Origin: Franconibacter helveticus LMG 23732
Lineage (GTDB): Bacteria > Pseudomonadota > Gammaproteobacteria > Enterobacterales > Enterobacteriaceae
Assembly: GCF_000463115.2 (NCBI RefSeq)
Contig: NZ_AWFX01000038.1
Location: 73,918-137,917 of the forward strand
Length of the DNA stretch: 64,000 nucleotides
Reading direction: 5' to 3'
The position numbers were made by a program, and so were the translations under genes. Shown one piece after another: positions 1-9,975 of the stretch; position 1 is the first letter of the stretch, and the number at the start of each line of letters is the position of its first letter. The notes below the pieces were generated by a model. It did not search any database and was not told the origin of the DNA. It was given only the letters and a program-made list of their open reading frames with translations.

Positions 1-355
1 GGCTGCCGATGCGCCAGCGCGCTTCGCTGCCGCGCGGCGGGTGCAGCAGTTCCGGCCAGTCGACGTTCAGCCGCAAGCGCTCCGGGCAATAGATAATGTT
101 ATGCAGCACCAGGTCGTTCACCGCCTGGTAGCTGTGACGGTCTTCGGCGCGAATATAAAACAGATCGCCGCAGGTGATGCGCCAGGGCCGGTCGTTCAGC
201 ACATGCAGGCCGTTGCCGCGCCAGACCAGCACCAGTTCGCAGAAGTCATGGGAATGTTCAGCGAAGACATTTTGCGGATAGCGGTCCGCTACCGCGACGG
301 CCTGGGTCGCGGTAGCAAAAAAGTCATCTTTTTTGAGGATTAACTGGCCGGCCAC
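1..355 (-). CDS. rhaR: L-rhamnose operon activator RhaR, 5' part only
   Basis: AraC-family activator that switches on rhaSR when L-rhamnose is present. Only the N-terminal sensing half is inside the window; the gene runs off the left edge, so the helix-turn-helix domain is not seen. The reading shows RhaR-like segments such as [19 protein letters not shown] and [15 protein letters not shown] place the start at a GTG (353-355): an in-frame TAG lies at 371-373 and a GGGGAG ribosome site precedes the GTG by about 6 nt. It sits 72 nt downstream of rhaS on the same strand, as in the E. coli rhaSR operon. Confidence 0.85.
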   Translation of the reverse strand, partial: MAGQLILKKDDFFATATQAVAVADRYPQNVFAEHSHDFCELVLVWRGNGLHVLNDRPWRITCGDLFYIRAEDRHSYQAVNDLVLHNIIYCPERLRLNVDWPELLHPPRGSEARWRIGS

Positions 356-427
356 ATCACGCTCCCCAGGCTAAACAGTCAGAAAGTATCGACGTTTTTG
401 GCGCTTAAGAGGGTGATTTGTCTCGCG

Positions 428-1264
428 TTACTGGAACTGACCGTCGCGGCCAAGGCGAATTTCGCGTGGCGACCAGCAGAACTCGCGTTTAAAAAGCGTG
501 GAGAAGTGGTTGCTGTCGCCAAAGCCGCACTGGTAGGCGATATCCGTCACGCTCTCTTCGCTGTGACGCAGCAGGTGCCGCGCTTTAATCAGCCGTAAAC
601 GGTTTAAGTAACGCTGCGGCGTCAACCCGGTTTGCTGTTTTAGTTGCCGGTGCAGGGTGCGAAGCGAAAGATTAAACCGGTCGGCGAGCTGCTCCCAGCA
701 AACCTCTTCAGCAAAGTGCGCCTCAAGCCAGGCGATCATCCTGTTAAGCCGTTCGTCCGCATGGCCGGTATGTTCCGCAAGGCTGCTTTTTCGCAGCAAA
801 ATCAGCAACTGCATAAAAAGAAGCTCCCGGTTAGCGACGGCGTGCGTGTCAGCCGCTTCGCCCAGGGATTCTATCTGTTCGATAAGCCCGCGAACCTGCT
901 GTAAAACCTGCGGCCCGACCCGCCAGTGGGAAGGATAGTTGCCGTCCTGCTCCTGCGGCAGCAGCCGCTCCAGTCCGGCGATAAACGAAAAGGCGTCCGG
1001 CGCGCGGTAAAGCACGTTAGTCAGGCACAGGTTCTCGGTGTGCTCGAAAAGGTGCCGGTCATGGTCACGCACAAAACAAACAGAGCCGCCGCTCAGCGTA
1101 TAGGGCTGACCATTGAAAATGTGGGTGCCGGTGCCGTGTTCAACTATCACGATCTCCCAGAAGTCGTGATGATGTTCAGGAAACGCCGCCTGCGGCAGGC
1201 GTGGTTCAATCGCCACCGTCGCATTGCCCGACGGGAAAAAATCAGCGCCGTATAAGACCGTCAT
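428..1264 (-). CDS. rhaS: L-rhamnose catabolic operon activator RhaS
   Basis: AraC/XylS-family activator of rhaBAD and the rhamnose transport genes. The 278-residue product matches E. coli RhaS in length and reads almost collinear with it: an N-terminal cupin-like sugar domain ([16 protein letters not shown]) and two C-terminal helix-turn-helix motifs ([33 protein letters not shown]). The open frame extends five codons upstream, but the ATG at 1264 gives the family start ([14 protein letters not shown]). It is transcribed away from rhaB, with rhaR following. Very secure. Confidence 0.96.
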   Translation of the reverse strand: MTVLYGADFFPSGNATVAIEPRLPQAAFPEHHHDFWEIVIVEHGTGTHIFNGQPYTLSGGSVCFVRDHDRHLFEHTENLCLTNVLYRAPDAFSFIAGLERLLPQEQDGNYPSHWRVGPQVLQQVRGLIEQIESLGEAADTHAVANRELLFMQLLILLRKSSLAEHTGHADERLNRMIAWLEAHFAEEVCWEQLADRFNLSLRTLHRQLKQQTGLTPQRYLNRLRLIKARHLLRHSEESVTDIAYQCGFGDSNHFSTLFKREFCWSPREIRLGRDGQFQ

Positions 1265-1563
1265 GTTCGCCTCCTTCACACCTGAAAGTAGCGTGATAGT
1301 AGATAAGCGCCCGGCCCCTCACCTTAAATTTTCGACAGAAAAACGCGCAAACTCTGCACGTTTTTTAAGAAAGGGCCGGAAATATTCAGAAATGCGGGAA
1401 GGCTCACAGGCGCTCGCTTTCTGCCGCAAAGGCCGATTTGTGAAACGCCTCACGTTTACCTTTGTTCTGTTGCCAGACCCGGTATAGCGCTGTCAGTTAC
1501 GTGAAGGTGACAGGCCGCGCGCTTTTTTAGACTGGCGGGAAAGCTTCAGACAAGGACCTCATC
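1265..1563. promoter_or_regulatory. Divergent rhaSR / rhaBAD control region with CRP site
   Basis: This 299-bp gap separates the divergent rhaS and rhaB starts. A strong CRP half-site pair, TGTGA-N6-TCACG, is visible at 1439-1454, about 110 bp before rhaB. In E. coli this region binds CRP, RhaR (for rhaSR) and RhaS (for rhaBAD). I did not resolve the RhaS and RhaR half-sites by eye. A GACAAGGA ribosome site precedes the rhaB ATG. Confidence 0.75.
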
Positions 1564-3036
1564 ATGACTCTTCGCCATAGTGTTGCCGTTGACCTGGGCG
1601 CCTCCAGCGGTCGCGTGATGCTGGCGCGTTACGACAGCGCGAGCCGCGAACTGCACCTTAAGGAGATCCATCGCTTCGCCAACAGCCTTAAGCGGCAGCA
1701 AGGTTTTGATACCTGGGATGTCGACGCGCTGGAGGGTGAAATCCGCGTCGGGTTACAGAAAGCCTGCGATGAAGCGCAGGTGATAGACAGCATCGGCATC
1801 GACACCTGGGGCGTGGATTTTGTGTTGCTCGATAAAGCAGGAAACCGCGTCGGGCTGCCGGTTGCCTACCGCGACAGCCGCACCGAAGGCGTAATGCAGC
1901 AGGCCTGCGCAGAGCTGGGGCGCGAAGAGATTTACCGCCGCACCGGCATTCAGTTTCTGCCCTTCAATACCCTTTATCAGCTACGCGCGCTGGCCGAACA
2001 GCAACCTGCGCTGCTCGGGCAGGTCGAGCATGCCCTGCTGATGCCCGACTACCTTTGCTACCGCCTCACCGGCACGCTGAACTGGGAATACACCAACGCC
2101 ACCACCACGCAGATGGTGAATATCAATACCGATAACTGGGATGAAACGCTGCTCGCCTGGGCTGGCGTGCCGCCGCGCTGGTTTGGCGCGCCCACGCACC
2201 CCGGGAACGTCATCGGCCACTGGGTTTGCCGCGAGGGCAGGCGCATACCGGTGGTTTGCGTCGCCACCCACGACACCGCCAGCGCGGTTATCGCCGCGCC
2301 TTTACAGGACGCCGACGCCGCCTGGCTCTCTTCCGGCACCTGGTCGCTGATGGGCTTTGAGAGCAAAACGCCCTATGCCAGCGAAGCGGCGCTGGCCGCC
2401 AACGTCACCAACGAAGGCGGCGCGGAAGGCCGCTACCGGGTGCTGAAAAATATCATGGGGCTGTGGCTGCTTCAGCGCATGGTGAAAGAGCAAAACGTCA
2501 GCGACCTGCCCGCGCTTATTCAGCAGGCGCAGCAGCTTCCCGCCTGCCGGTTTGTCATTAACCCCAACGACGACCGCTTTCTCAACCCGCAGAACATGAG
2601 CGCGGAAATTCAGGCCGCCTGCCGCGAAGGCGATCAGGAAGTTCCCCGCAGCGCGGCGGAACTGGCGCGCTGCATCTTCGACAGCCTCGCGCTGCTCTAC
2701 GCGCAGGTGTTGCAGGAACTGGCGCAGCTGCGCGGCACGCCGTTTACGCGCCTGCATATCGTGGGCGGCGGCAGCCAGAACCGCTTTTTAAACCAGCTGT
2801 GCGCCGACGCCTGCGGCCTGCCGGTCTCCTCCGGCCCGGTTGAAGCGTCCACGCTTGGCAACATCGGCTGTCAGCTAATGGCGCTTGATGAGATTGCAGA
2901 TGTGGACGCGTTCCGCCAGCTCATTCTTACCAGCCACCCGCTGGAGGCGTTCTCTCCCCGGACAGACAGCGAAATTGCCCGCTTTGTTGCGCAGTTTCAG
3001 CACAACTTAAAAACACGTAAGGAGCTTTGCGCATGA
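1564..3036 (+). CDS. rhaB: Rhamnulokinase
   Basis: FGGY-family sugar kinase that phosphorylates L-rhamnulose to L-rhamnulose-1-phosphate with ATP, the second catabolic step in the cytoplasm. At 490 aa it is the usual RhaB length. Visible landmarks are the N-terminal phosphate loop [12 protein letters not shown], the central [15 protein letters not shown] and the C-terminal ATP-site segment [19 protein letters not shown]. First gene of rhaBAD; its TGA stop overlaps the rhaA ATG (ATGA at 3033-3036), so the two are translationally coupled. Confidence 0.97.
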   Translation: MTLRHSVAVDLGASSGRVMLARYDSASRELHLKEIHRFANSLKRQQGFDTWDVDALEGEIRVGLQKACDEAQVIDSIGIDTWGVDFVLLDKAGNRVGLPVAYRDSRTEGVMQQACAELGREEIYRRTGIQFLPFNTLYQLRALAEQQPALLGQVEHALLMPDYLCYRLTGTLNWEYTNATTTQMVNINTDNWDETLLAWAGVPPRWFGAPTHPGNVIGHWVCREGRRIPVVCVATHDTASAVIAAPLQDADAAWLSSGTWSLMGFESKTPYASEAALAANVTNEGGAEGRYRVLKNIMGLWLLQRMVKEQNVSDLPALIQQAQQLPACRFVINPNDDRFLNPQNMSAEIQAACREGDQEVPRSAAELARCIFDSLALLYAQVLQELAQLRGTPFTRLHIVGGGSQNRFLNQLCADACGLPVSSGPVEASTLGNIGCQLMALDEIADVDAFRQLILTSHPLEAFSPRTDSEIARFVAQFQHNLKTRKELCA

Positions 3037-4289
3037 CCACTTACATTAATCAGGCCTGGGAACTGGCGAAACAGCGCTTCGCCGCCGTCGGGGTGGATGC
3101 CGACGAGGCGCTTCGTCAGCTCGACCGCCTGCCGGTTTCCATGCACTGCTGGCAGGGCGACGACGTCGCCGGGTTTGAAAATCCGCAGGGCGCGCTGACC
3201 GGCGGCATTCAGGCCACCGGCAATTATCCGGGCAAAGCGCGCAACGCCACGGAACTGCGCGCCGACCTGGAGCAGGCGATGAGCCTGATCCCGGGGCCGA
3301 AGCGCCTGAACCTGCACGCCATTTATCTGGAAGCCGACGCGCCGGTGGCGCGCAACGAAATCAAACCGCAGCACTTTCAAAACTGGGTGGAATGGGCCAA
3401 AAAGCAGCGGCTCGGCCTCGACTTTAACCCTTCCTGTTTTTCACACCCGCTGAGCGCCGACGGCTTTACCCTTTCGCACGTCAACCCGGAGATTCGTCAG
3501 TTCTGGATTGAGCACTGCCAGGCAAGCCGCCGCGTATCCGCATACTTCGGCGAGCAGCTCGGCACGCCGTCGGTGATGAATATCTGGATCCCGGACGGCA
3601 TGAAAGATGTGCCGGTAGACCGCCTGGCGCCGCGTCAACGCCTGCTTTCCGCGCTTGATGAGGTCATCAGCGAAAAGCTTAACCCGGCGCACCATATCGA
3701 CGCGGTAGAGAGCAAGCTGTTCGGTATCGGCGCCGAAAGCTATACCGTCGGCTCCGGTGAGTTTTATATGGGCTACGCCGCCAGCCGCCAGACCGCGCTG
3801 TGTCTCGACGCCGGTCACTTCCATCCAACCGAAGTCATTTCCGACAAAATCTCCGCCGCCATGCTCTACGTGCCGCGCCTGCTGCTGCACGTAAGCCGCC
3901 CGGTGCGCTGGGACAGCGACCACGTCGTGCTGCTGGATGACGAAACTCAGGCTATCGCCAGCGAGATCATTCGCCACGACCTGTTCGACCGCGTGCATAT
4001 CGGCCTCGATTTTTTTGACGCTTCTATCAACCGCGTCGCCGCGTGGGTTATTGGCACCCGCAACATGAAAAAAGCGCTGCTGCGCGCGCTGCTGGAGCCG
4101 ACCGCCCTGCTGCGCCAGCTGGAGCAAGAAGGCGACTACACCGGCCGCCTGGCGCTGCTGGAAGAGCAAAAATCGCTGCCGTGGCAGGCGGTCTGGGAAA
4201 CGTATTGTCAGCGGCATGACACCCCGGCCGACGCCGCCTGGCTTACCGCCGTTCGTCACTATGAACAAAACGTTTTAAGCAAGCGCTAA
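3033..4289 (+). CDS. rhaA: L-rhamnose isomerase
   Basis: Metal-dependent aldose-ketose isomerase converting L-rhamnose to L-rhamnulose. The 418-residue product is collinear with E. coli RhaA (419 aa), from the opening [15 protein letters not shown] through [18 protein letters not shown] to the metal-site region [18 protein letters not shown] and [21 protein letters not shown] chose the ATG at 3033, not the upstream in-frame TTG at 3027, because it is preceded by AAGGAG at 8-nt spacing and gives the family N-terminus. Middle gene of rhaBAD. Confidence 0.97.
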   Translation: MTTYINQAWELAKQRFAAVGVDADEALRQLDRLPVSMHCWQGDDVAGFENPQGALTGGIQATGNYPGKARNATELRADLEQAMSLIPGPKRLNLHAIYLEADAPVARNEIKPQHFQNWVEWAKKQRLGLDFNPSCFSHPLSADGFTLSHVNPEIRQFWIEHCQASRRVSAYFGEQLGTPSVMNIWIPDGMKDVPVDRLAPRQRLLSALDEVISEKLNPAHHIDAVESKLFGIGAESYTVGSGEFYMGYAASRQTALCLDAGHFHPTEVISDKISAAMLYVPRLLLHVSRPVRWDSDHVVLLDDETQAIASEIIRHDLFDRVHIGLDFFDASINRVAAWVIGTRNMKKALLRALLEPTALLRQLEQEGDYTGRLALLEEQKSLPWQAVWETYCQRHDTPADAAWLTAVRHYEQNVLSKR

Positions 4290-4298
4290 GGAGCACTC

Positions 4299-5123
4299 AT
4301 GCAACGCATTCTTTCTTCCTGGTTTGTTCAGGGTATGGTGAAAGCCACCAGCGATATGTGGCTGAAAGGCTGGGACGAACGTAACGGCGGCAACGTGAGC
4401 CTGCGCCTGGACGCCGCCGACGTCGAGCCTTATCGCAACGAATTTTACCCGCAGCCGCGCTGCGTGGAGCTGAGCCAGCCGCGCGCCGAACTGGCAGGCT
4501 GCTGGTTCCTGGTGACCGGTTCGGGAAAATTTTTCCGCAACGTGCAGCTCGACCCGGCGGACACGCTGGTGCTGCTGCAAATCACCGACGACGGCATGGC
4601 GTATCACATCCACTGGGGGCTGACCAACGGCGGCCTGCCGACCTCGGAGCTGGCGTCGCACTTCCAGTCGCACGCGGTGCGCAAGGCGGTTTCCGGCGAT
4701 AAAGACCGGGTGATCATGCACTGCCACGCCACAAATCTTATCGCCCTGAGCTTCGTACTGGAGCTGGATGAAGCGCGCTTTACCCGCATGCTGTGGGAAG
4801 GCAGCACCGAGTGCCTGGTGGTCTTCCCGGACGGCGTCGGCATCGTGCCGTGGATGGTGCCAGGCACCGACGGCATCGGCAGCGCCACCTCGGAGCAGAT
4901 GAAAACCCACACGCTGGTGCTGTGGCCGCACCACGGCATTTTCGGCACCGGCCCGACGCTTGACGAAGCCTTCGGTCTTATCGACACCGCCGAAAAATCA
5001 GCGGAGATCCTCGTTAAAGTCATCGCTATGGGGGGTATGAAACAGACCATCAGCCGTGAAGAATTAATCGCGCTGGGAGAGCGCTTTGGCGTGACCCCGC
5101 ACGCAGGCGCTATCGCACTTTAA
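4299..5123 (+). CDS. rhaD: Rhamnulose-1-phosphate aldolase
   Basis: Class II zinc aldolase that splits L-rhamnulose-1-phosphate into dihydroxyacetone phosphate and L-lactaldehyde. It has 274 residues, the family length. The zinc ligands are readable in [13 protein letters not shown] (two His) and LWPHHGIFG (third His); the phosphate-binding N-terminal GNVSLRL and [11 protein letters not shown] are present. Nine nucleotides separate it from rhaA, with a TAAGGAG ribosome site. The lactaldehyde produced is the likely substrate of the dehydrogenase at 9976-11124. Confidence 0.97.
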   Translation: MQRILSSWFVQGMVKATSDMWLKGWDERNGGNVSLRLDAADVEPYRNEFYPQPRCVELSQPRAELAGCWFLVTGSGKFFRNVQLDPADTLVLLQITDDGMAYHIHWGLTNGGLPTSELASHFQSHAVRKAVSGDKDRVIMHCHATNLIALSFVLELDEARFTRMLWEGSTECLVVFPDGVGIVPWMVPGTDGIGSATSEQMKTHTLVLWPHHGIFGTGPTLDEAFGLIDTAEKSAEILVKVIAMGGMKQTISREELIALGERFGVTPHAGAIAL

Positions 5124-5144
5124 ATAACAACATCGCCCGACGTC

Positions 5145-5166
5145 CAGGTCGCCTTATGGCGGCCTG
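5145..5166 (+). other. Inverted repeat between rhaD and the ABC genes
   Basis: The segment CAGGTCGCC-TTAT-GGCGGCCTG can form a 9-bp stem with one G-U pair 22 bp after the rhaD stop. No T-run follows, so it is not a classical terminator. It may stabilise the rhaBAD message end or act as a REP-like unit. The function is a guess. Confidence 0.35.
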
Positions 5167-5223
5167 ATGCGATCGTGGAACCTCTCTACCTGCAAACTGA
5201 GTCACTACGTGGAGTACAAGCAA

Positions 5224-6216
5224 ATGAAAACAAAAGCCATTTTAGGTTGTACACTCACCGTTGCCATTCTGGCGTTGTCCGGTTCCGCCCTTGCCGAAGT
5301 GAAAATCGCCCTGGTGGCGAAATCGTTAGGCAACGGCTTTTTTGAAGCAGCGAACGTGGGGGCTCAGGAAGCAGCCAAAGAGTTAGGGGATGTGAAGGTG
5401 ATTTATACCGGCCCCACCACCACCACCGCCGAAGCGCAGATCGAAGTGCTGAACGGGCTGATCGCCCAGGGGGTGGATGCGATCGCCATCTCCGCCAACG
5501 ATCCGGACGCCGTGGTGCCGGTGCTGAAAAAAGCGATGCAGCGCGGTATCAAGGTGGTTTCCTGGGATTCCGGCGTGGCGAAAGAGGGCCGCCAGATCCA
5601 TCTCAATCCGTCGAATAACGCGCTGATTGGCGAAACCAACGTTAAGCTCGCCGCCGACGCGCTGAAAGCGCTGAACGTGGAAAAAGGCGACGTGGCGATT
5701 TTAAGCGCCACCCCCACCTCCACCAACCAAAACACCTGGATCGCCGAAATGAAAAAGGTGCTGCCGAAATACCCTTCGGTGAACCTGGTGACGGTGGCCT
5801 ATGGCGACGACCTTTCTGATAAAAGCTACCGCGAAGCGGTGGGGCTGCTGAAGTCTTACCCCAACCTGAAAGTGATTGTCTCTCCCTCCTCGGTCGGCAT
5901 TGTGGCGGCGGCGCAGGCGGTGAAAGACCAGGGGAAAATCGGCCAGGTGTATGTAACCGGGCTGGGGCTGCCGTCTGAAATGGCGGGCGCAGTGAAATCC
6001 GGCGCGTCGAAAAGCTTCGCTATCTGGAACCCTATCGACCTCGGTTACGCCGCGACCTATCTGGCGGATGACCTGGTGAAAGGGTCGGCGACCAAAACTG
6101 AAGCCAGCATGGGCAAGCTTGGCAAAGTGAAGCTGGATGCCGACGGCAGCGGCGCGATGGCGGAACCCTTCGTCTACGACGCCAGCAATATTGATAAGTT
6201 CTCGAAGATTTTCTGA
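5224..6216 (+). CDS. Rhamnose ABC transporter, periplasmic binding protein
   Basis: Periplasmic sugar-binding protein of the ribose/AI-2 (Peripla_BP_4) type. The preferred start is the ATG at 5224, not 5167: it is preceded by GGAG and begins a clean signal peptide (MKTKAILGCTLTVAILAL, cleavage near ALAE). The mature part opens with VKIALVAKSLGNGFFEAAN, typical of RbsB-like proteins, and is 330 aa in all. It heads a binding protein-ATPase-permease-permease run directly after rhaBAD and ending with rhaM, which points to L-rhamnose as ligand, as in the rhizobial RhaSTPQ importer. I left the symbol empty because rhaS is already used here for the regulator. Confidence 0.88.
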   Translation: MKTKAILGCTLTVAILALSGSALAEVKIALVAKSLGNGFFEAANVGAQEAAKELGDVKVIYTGPTTTTAEAQIEVLNGLIAQGVDAIAISANDPDAVVPVLKKAMQRGIKVVSWDSGVAKEGRQIHLNPSNNALIGETNVKLAADALKALNVEKGDVAILSATPTSTNQNTWIAEMKKVLPKYPSVNLVTVAYGDDLSDKSYREAVGLLKSYPNLKVIVSPSSVGIVAAAQAVKDQGKIGQVYVTGLGLPSEMAGAVKSGASKSFAIWNPIDLGYAATYLADDLVKGSATKTEASMGKLGKVKLDADGSGAMAEPFVYDASNIDKFSKIF

Positions 6217-6230
6217 GTCACGGCCACCAG

Positions 6231-6257
6231 GGCGGGTAGCGCTTCGCTGCCCCTCCT
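6231..6257. repeat. REP-like inverted repeat
   Basis: A GC-rich imperfect palindrome of the form GGGCGGGTAGCGCTTCGC...CCCCTCC lies in the gap between the binding protein and ATPase genes. It resembles the palindromes at 11451-11475 and 26899-26923. In an ABC operon such a stem could explain higher expression of the binding protein by protecting the upstream mRNA; that is inference from known REP elements. Confidence 0.45.
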
Positions 6258-6384
6258 GCAAAACCACAGGCCGCCGCGAGTATCCGCCCTCGCAGAACTC
6301 ACCCCATGACGGGTCGGCGCAGCGCCACCCGCCGCAGCGGAAAAAACGCCGCTGAAACGGTCACTCAGAAAAAGGAGCATCAGT

Positions 6385-7896
6385 ATGACGGCTTCCACCC
6401 CTCTGCTGTCGCTTAAGGGCATCACCAAGGTTTTCCCCGGGGTGCGCGCGCTTGAGAACGTACAGCTTGATCTCTGGCCCGGTCGCGTGACGGCGCTTAT
6501 CGGCGAAAACGGCGCGGGCAAATCGACGCTGGTGAAAGTGATGACCGGCATTTACCAGCCGGACGCTGGCGAACTGCTCTACAAAGCTATCCCGATTACC
6601 CTGCCCAACCCGGAAGCGGCGCACAAAGTCGGCATCACCGCCATTCACCAGGAAACGGTGCTGTTCGACGAACTCACCGTGACGGAAAACATCTTCGTTG
6701 GCCACTATCTTTACCGCGGCCTGTTTAAAAAGCTCGACTGGGCCGCCATGCACCGGCAGGCGCAGGCGATTTTGCAGCGCCTTGAGGTGAATATCGACCC
6801 GCACGCGGTGCTGAAAACCCTGAGCATCGCCCAGCGGCACATGGTGGCGATTGCCCGCGCGCTCTCCTTTGACGCGCAGGTCGTGATTCTGGATGAGCCT
6901 ACCGCCGCCCTCTCCCAGCATGAGATCCTGGAGTTTTACCAAATCGTCGAGCGCCTGAAGCAGGAAGGCAAAGCTATTCTGTTTATCTCGCACAAGTTCG
7001 ATGAAATTTTCGAGCTGGCGGACCACTACACGATTTTGCGCGACGGCGCATTCGTCAGCGCAGGCGATATCTCCGGCATTACCGAAGAAAAAATGGTGTC
7101 GATGATGGTGGGCCGCGCCATTACGCAAACCTACCCGAAAGTCGCCTGCGAGCCGGGCGACACGGTGCTGGAAGTGAAAGACCTCTGCCACCCGACCGAG
7201 TTTGCCCATATCAGCTTTTCGCTGCGCAAAGGGGAAATTCTCGGTTTTTACGGGCTGGTGGGCGCAGGGCGCACCGAACTTATGCAGGCGCTGTGCGGCG
7301 TTACGCGCCCTTCCAGCGGCGACATTATTCTCAACGGCAAAACCGTGCAGTTCCGCCAGCCTGCCGACGCCATTGAAGCAGGCATTGTTTACGTGCCGGA
7401 AGAGCGGCAAAAACAAGGGGCGATTATCGAGCTGCCCATCAGTCAAAACATTAGCCTGCCGCAGCTAAAACACCTGAACCCTAACGGCATTCTGCATGAT
7501 GACCGCGAATGGAAGCTTGCCGAAGAATACGCCCGCCGGTTGCAGGTAAAAGCGTTTAGCTGGCGCCAGCCGGTAGAAACGCTCTCCGGCGGCAACCAGC
7601 AAAAGGTCGTTATCGGCAAATGGCTCGCCACCCAGCCCACGGTCATTATCCTGGATGAACCCACCAAGGGCATCGACATCGGCTCGAAAGCGGCAGTGCA
7701 TCAGTTTATGTCGGAGCTGGTAGGCCAGGGGCTGGCGGTGATTATGGTCTCGTCTGAATTGCCGGAAGTGATGGGCATGGCGGACCGGATCATCGTGATG
7801 CACGAAGGGCTGATGGCGGCAGAATATGGCGCAGGCAAAGCCACTGCCGAGAACATCGTCAGCGCCGCCAGCGGCGCGGGTCAGGAGGCGGCATAA
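6385..7896 (+). CDS. rhaT: Rhamnose ABC transporter, ATP-binding subunit
   Basis: Double-ATPase subunit of the RbsA/MglA class (503 aa) that powers sugar import. The N-terminal half has a full Walker A (GENGAGKST) and Walker B (VVILDEPTAALS). The C-terminal half has the usual degenerate P-loop (GLVGAGRTE), a signature LSGGNQQKV and VIILDEPTKGID. It is preceded by AAAAGGAG, and its TAA overlaps the next ATG (TAATG). The symbol follows the rhizobial rhaSTPQ naming and is not the E. coli RhaT permease. Rhamnose specificity rests on context. Confidence 0.87.
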   Translation: MTASTPLLSLKGITKVFPGVRALENVQLDLWPGRVTALIGENGAGKSTLVKVMTGIYQPDAGELLYKAIPITLPNPEAAHKVGITAIHQETVLFDELTVTENIFVGHYLYRGLFKKLDWAAMHRQAQAILQRLEVNIDPHAVLKTLSIAQRHMVAIARALSFDAQVVILDEPTAALSQHEILEFYQIVERLKQEGKAILFISHKFDEIFELADHYTILRDGAFVSAGDISGITEEKMVSMMVGRAITQTYPKVACEPGDTVLEVKDLCHPTEFAHISFSLRKGEILGFYGLVGAGRTELMQALCGVTRPSSGDIILNGKTVQFRQPADAIEAGIVYVPEERQKQGAIIELPISQNISLPQLKHLNPNGILHDDREWKLAEEYARRLQVKAFSWRQPVETLSGGNQQKVVIGKWLATQPTVIILDEPTKGIDIGSKAAVHQFMSELVGQGLAVIMVSSELPEVMGMADRIIVMHEGLMAAEYGAGKATAENIVSAASGAGQEAA

Positions 7897-8900
7897 TGAT
7901 GCAGAAATTACTGAAGCACCGCGAGGCGCTGCTCGGGCTGGTGATTGTGCTGATGCTGCTGGTTATCGGCAGCCGCGTACCGTCGTTTTTGCGCCCGGCG
8001 AACCTGCTGGAGATGTTTAACGACACCGCGATCCTGATCATTCTCGCCCTCGGGCAGATGATGGTGTTGCTCACCAAAGGCATCGATCTCTCTATGGCCG
8101 CGAACCTTGCACTCACCGGCATGATTGTCGCCCTCCTCAACTTCCACTATCCCGCCATTCCGGTCTGGGCATTGCTGCTGCTGGCGACCGGGCTGGGTCT
8201 GGTGATGGGGGCGATCAACGGCCTGCTGGTCTGGAAGCTCGGCATTCCGGCGATTGTGGTGACGCTTGGCACCATGAGCATTTATCGCGGCATCGTCTTT
8301 TTGCTCTCTGACGGCGGCTGGATCAACGCCCACCAGATGAGCCCGGACTTCCTCGGCCTGCCGCGCACCCCGGTGCTTGGGCTGCCGCTGCTGGGCTGGT
8401 GCGCTATCGCCGCGCTCATTCTGGTGAGCTATTTCCTGCGCTACAGCCGCACCGGGCGGGCGCTCTACACCGCAGGCGGCAACGCCACGGCGGCCTATTA
8501 CACCGGTATCAACGCCGGAAAAATGCAGTTCATCAGCTTTTGCCTCTCCGGCGCGCTGGCCGGGTTCTGCGGCTACCTGTGGATTTCGCGCTTCGCCGTC
8601 GCTTATGTCGATGTGGCGAACGGCTTTGAACTACAGGTGGTCGCCGCCTGCGTGATTGGCGGCATCAGCACCATGGGCGGCATTGGCCGGGTGATGGGCT
8701 GCCTGTTCGGCGCGCTGTTCCTCGGGGTGATTAACAACGCGCTGCCGGTTATCGGCGTCTCGCCTTTCTGGCAGATGGCGATTTCCGGGCTGGTGATTGT
8801 TATCGCCGTGCTGCTCAACGAGCGCAGCAATAAACGCAAGGGACGGCTGATCCTGCGCGACGTCGCGCTTTCACGTCAAAAAGAGGCGGTGAAACCATGA
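7896..8900 (+). CDS. rhaP: Rhamnose ABC transporter permease RhaP
   Basis: Inner-membrane permease of the RbsC/XylH (BPD_transp_2) family, 334 aa with about nine to ten hydrophobic segments. Family marks include LALGQMMVLLTKGIDLSMAA near the first third and VVAACVIGGISTMGGIGRV near the last third. The ATG at 7896 overlaps the ATPase stop and has GGAGG 7 nt upstream; a second ATG follows at once. Its stop overlaps rhaQ (ATGA). It likely forms a heterodimeric channel with the next gene product. Confidence 0.88.
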   Translation: MMQKLLKHREALLGLVIVLMLLVIGSRVPSFLRPANLLEMFNDTAILIILALGQMMVLLTKGIDLSMAANLALTGMIVALLNFHYPAIPVWALLLLATGLGLVMGAINGLLVWKLGIPAIVVTLGTMSIYRGIVFLLSDGGWINAHQMSPDFLGLPRTPVLGLPLLGWCAIAALILVSYFLRYSRTGRALYTAGGNATAAYYTGINAGKMQFISFCLSGALAGFCGYLWISRFAVAYVDVANGFELQVVAACVIGGISTMGGIGRVMGCLFGALFLGVINNALPVIGVSPFWQMAISGLVIVIAVLLNERSNKRKGRLILRDVALSRQKEAVKP

Positions 8901-9913
8901 GTAAGATCCTGATTTCCGAACCTGCGGCCACGGCCTCTGCGTCGCCGTCGTTTTTTCGGCGTCTGCTGGGTTGGGAAGGCTTTTTGCTGGCGGTGACGCT
9001 GCTGGTTTTTATCACCAACGCGCTGGCCTCGCCCTATTTCCTCAACATCTGGAACCTCTCAGACGCCACCTTTAACTTCACTGAAAAGGCAATCATCGTG
9101 CTGCCGATGGCGATGCTGATTATCGCCCGGGAAATCGACCTCTCTGTGGCTTCCACCATGGCGCTCTGCTCCACGGTGATGGGCTTTTGCGCCCAGGCGG
9201 GCATGGGCACGCCGCTGCTGGTTTGCGTCGGGCTTGGGGTGGGCCTGCTGTGCGGGCTGTTCAACGGCGTGCTGGTGACGCGTTTTAACCTGTCGTCGAT
9301 TGTTATCACCATCGGCACCATGAGCCTTTATCGCGGCATTACTTATATCCTGCTTGGCGATCAGGCGCTGAACCACTACCCGGAGAGCTTCGCCTGGTTC
9401 GGCCAGGGATATGTCTGGGGCGCGCTCTCTTTTGAGTTCGCGCTCTTTCTTGTGCTCGCCGCCGCGTTCTGGTTTTTGCTGCACAAAACCAACTTTGGCC
9501 GCCGCACTTACGCCATCGGCAATAACCCCACCGGCGCCTGGTTTTCCGGCATTAACGTCAAGCGCCACAACCTGATCCTCTTCGCGCTGGTGGGGTTGAT
9601 GGCGGGGCTTGCCGCCGTGCTGCTGACCTCGCGGCTTGGCAGCACGCGCCCGACCATCGCGCTCGGCTGGGAGCTTAGCGTGGTGACCATGGCGGTGCTG
9701 GGCGGCGTCAATATTCTTGGCGGTTCCGGCAGCATGGGAGGCGTGATCATCGCCGCCTTCCTGATGGGCCTTGTGACTTTCGGCCTGAGCCTGCTCAACG
9801 TGCCGGGCATTGTGATGTCGATTATTGTCGGCCTGATGCTGATTACGGTGATCACGCTGCCGATTATCACCCGCCGCCTGCTGCAACGCAGAAAACTTCA
9901 GCCGGAGAGATAA
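8897..9913 (+). CDS. rhaQ: Rhamnose ABC transporter permease RhaQ
   Basis: Second RbsC-type permease (338 aa), similar in plan to RhaP but divergent in sequence. It contains IIVLPMAMLIIAREIDLSVA and VTMAVLGGVNILGGSGSMGG, the two conserved blocks of the family. About nine membrane spans are expected. It overlaps the preceding gene by four bases, so the pair is co-translated. A 62-bp gap separates it from the dehydrogenase gene. Confidence 0.88.
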   Translation: MSKILISEPAATASASPSFFRRLLGWEGFLLAVTLLVFITNALASPYFLNIWNLSDATFNFTEKAIIVLPMAMLIIAREIDLSVASTMALCSTVMGFCAQAGMGTPLLVCVGLGVGLLCGLFNGVLVTRFNLSSIVITIGTMSLYRGITYILLGDQALNHYPESFAWFGQGYVWGALSFEFALFLVLAAAFWFLLHKTNFGRRTYAIGNNPTGAWFSGINVKRHNLILFALVGLMAGLAAVLLTSRLGSTRPTIALGWELSVVTMAVLGGVNILGGSGSMGGVIIAAFLMGLVTFGLSLLNVPGIVMSIIVGLMLITVITLPIITRRLLQRRKLQPER

Positions 9914-9975
9914 ATTCCTCCGGCGACAAGGAATTTTGCCGCCGGAAAAATCGCAGCAAATTAAAGGAGAGAATC

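Noticed and set aside
3441..4268. 275-codon minus-strand frame inside rhaA
   Set aside because: Shadow of rhaA with no recognisable domain.
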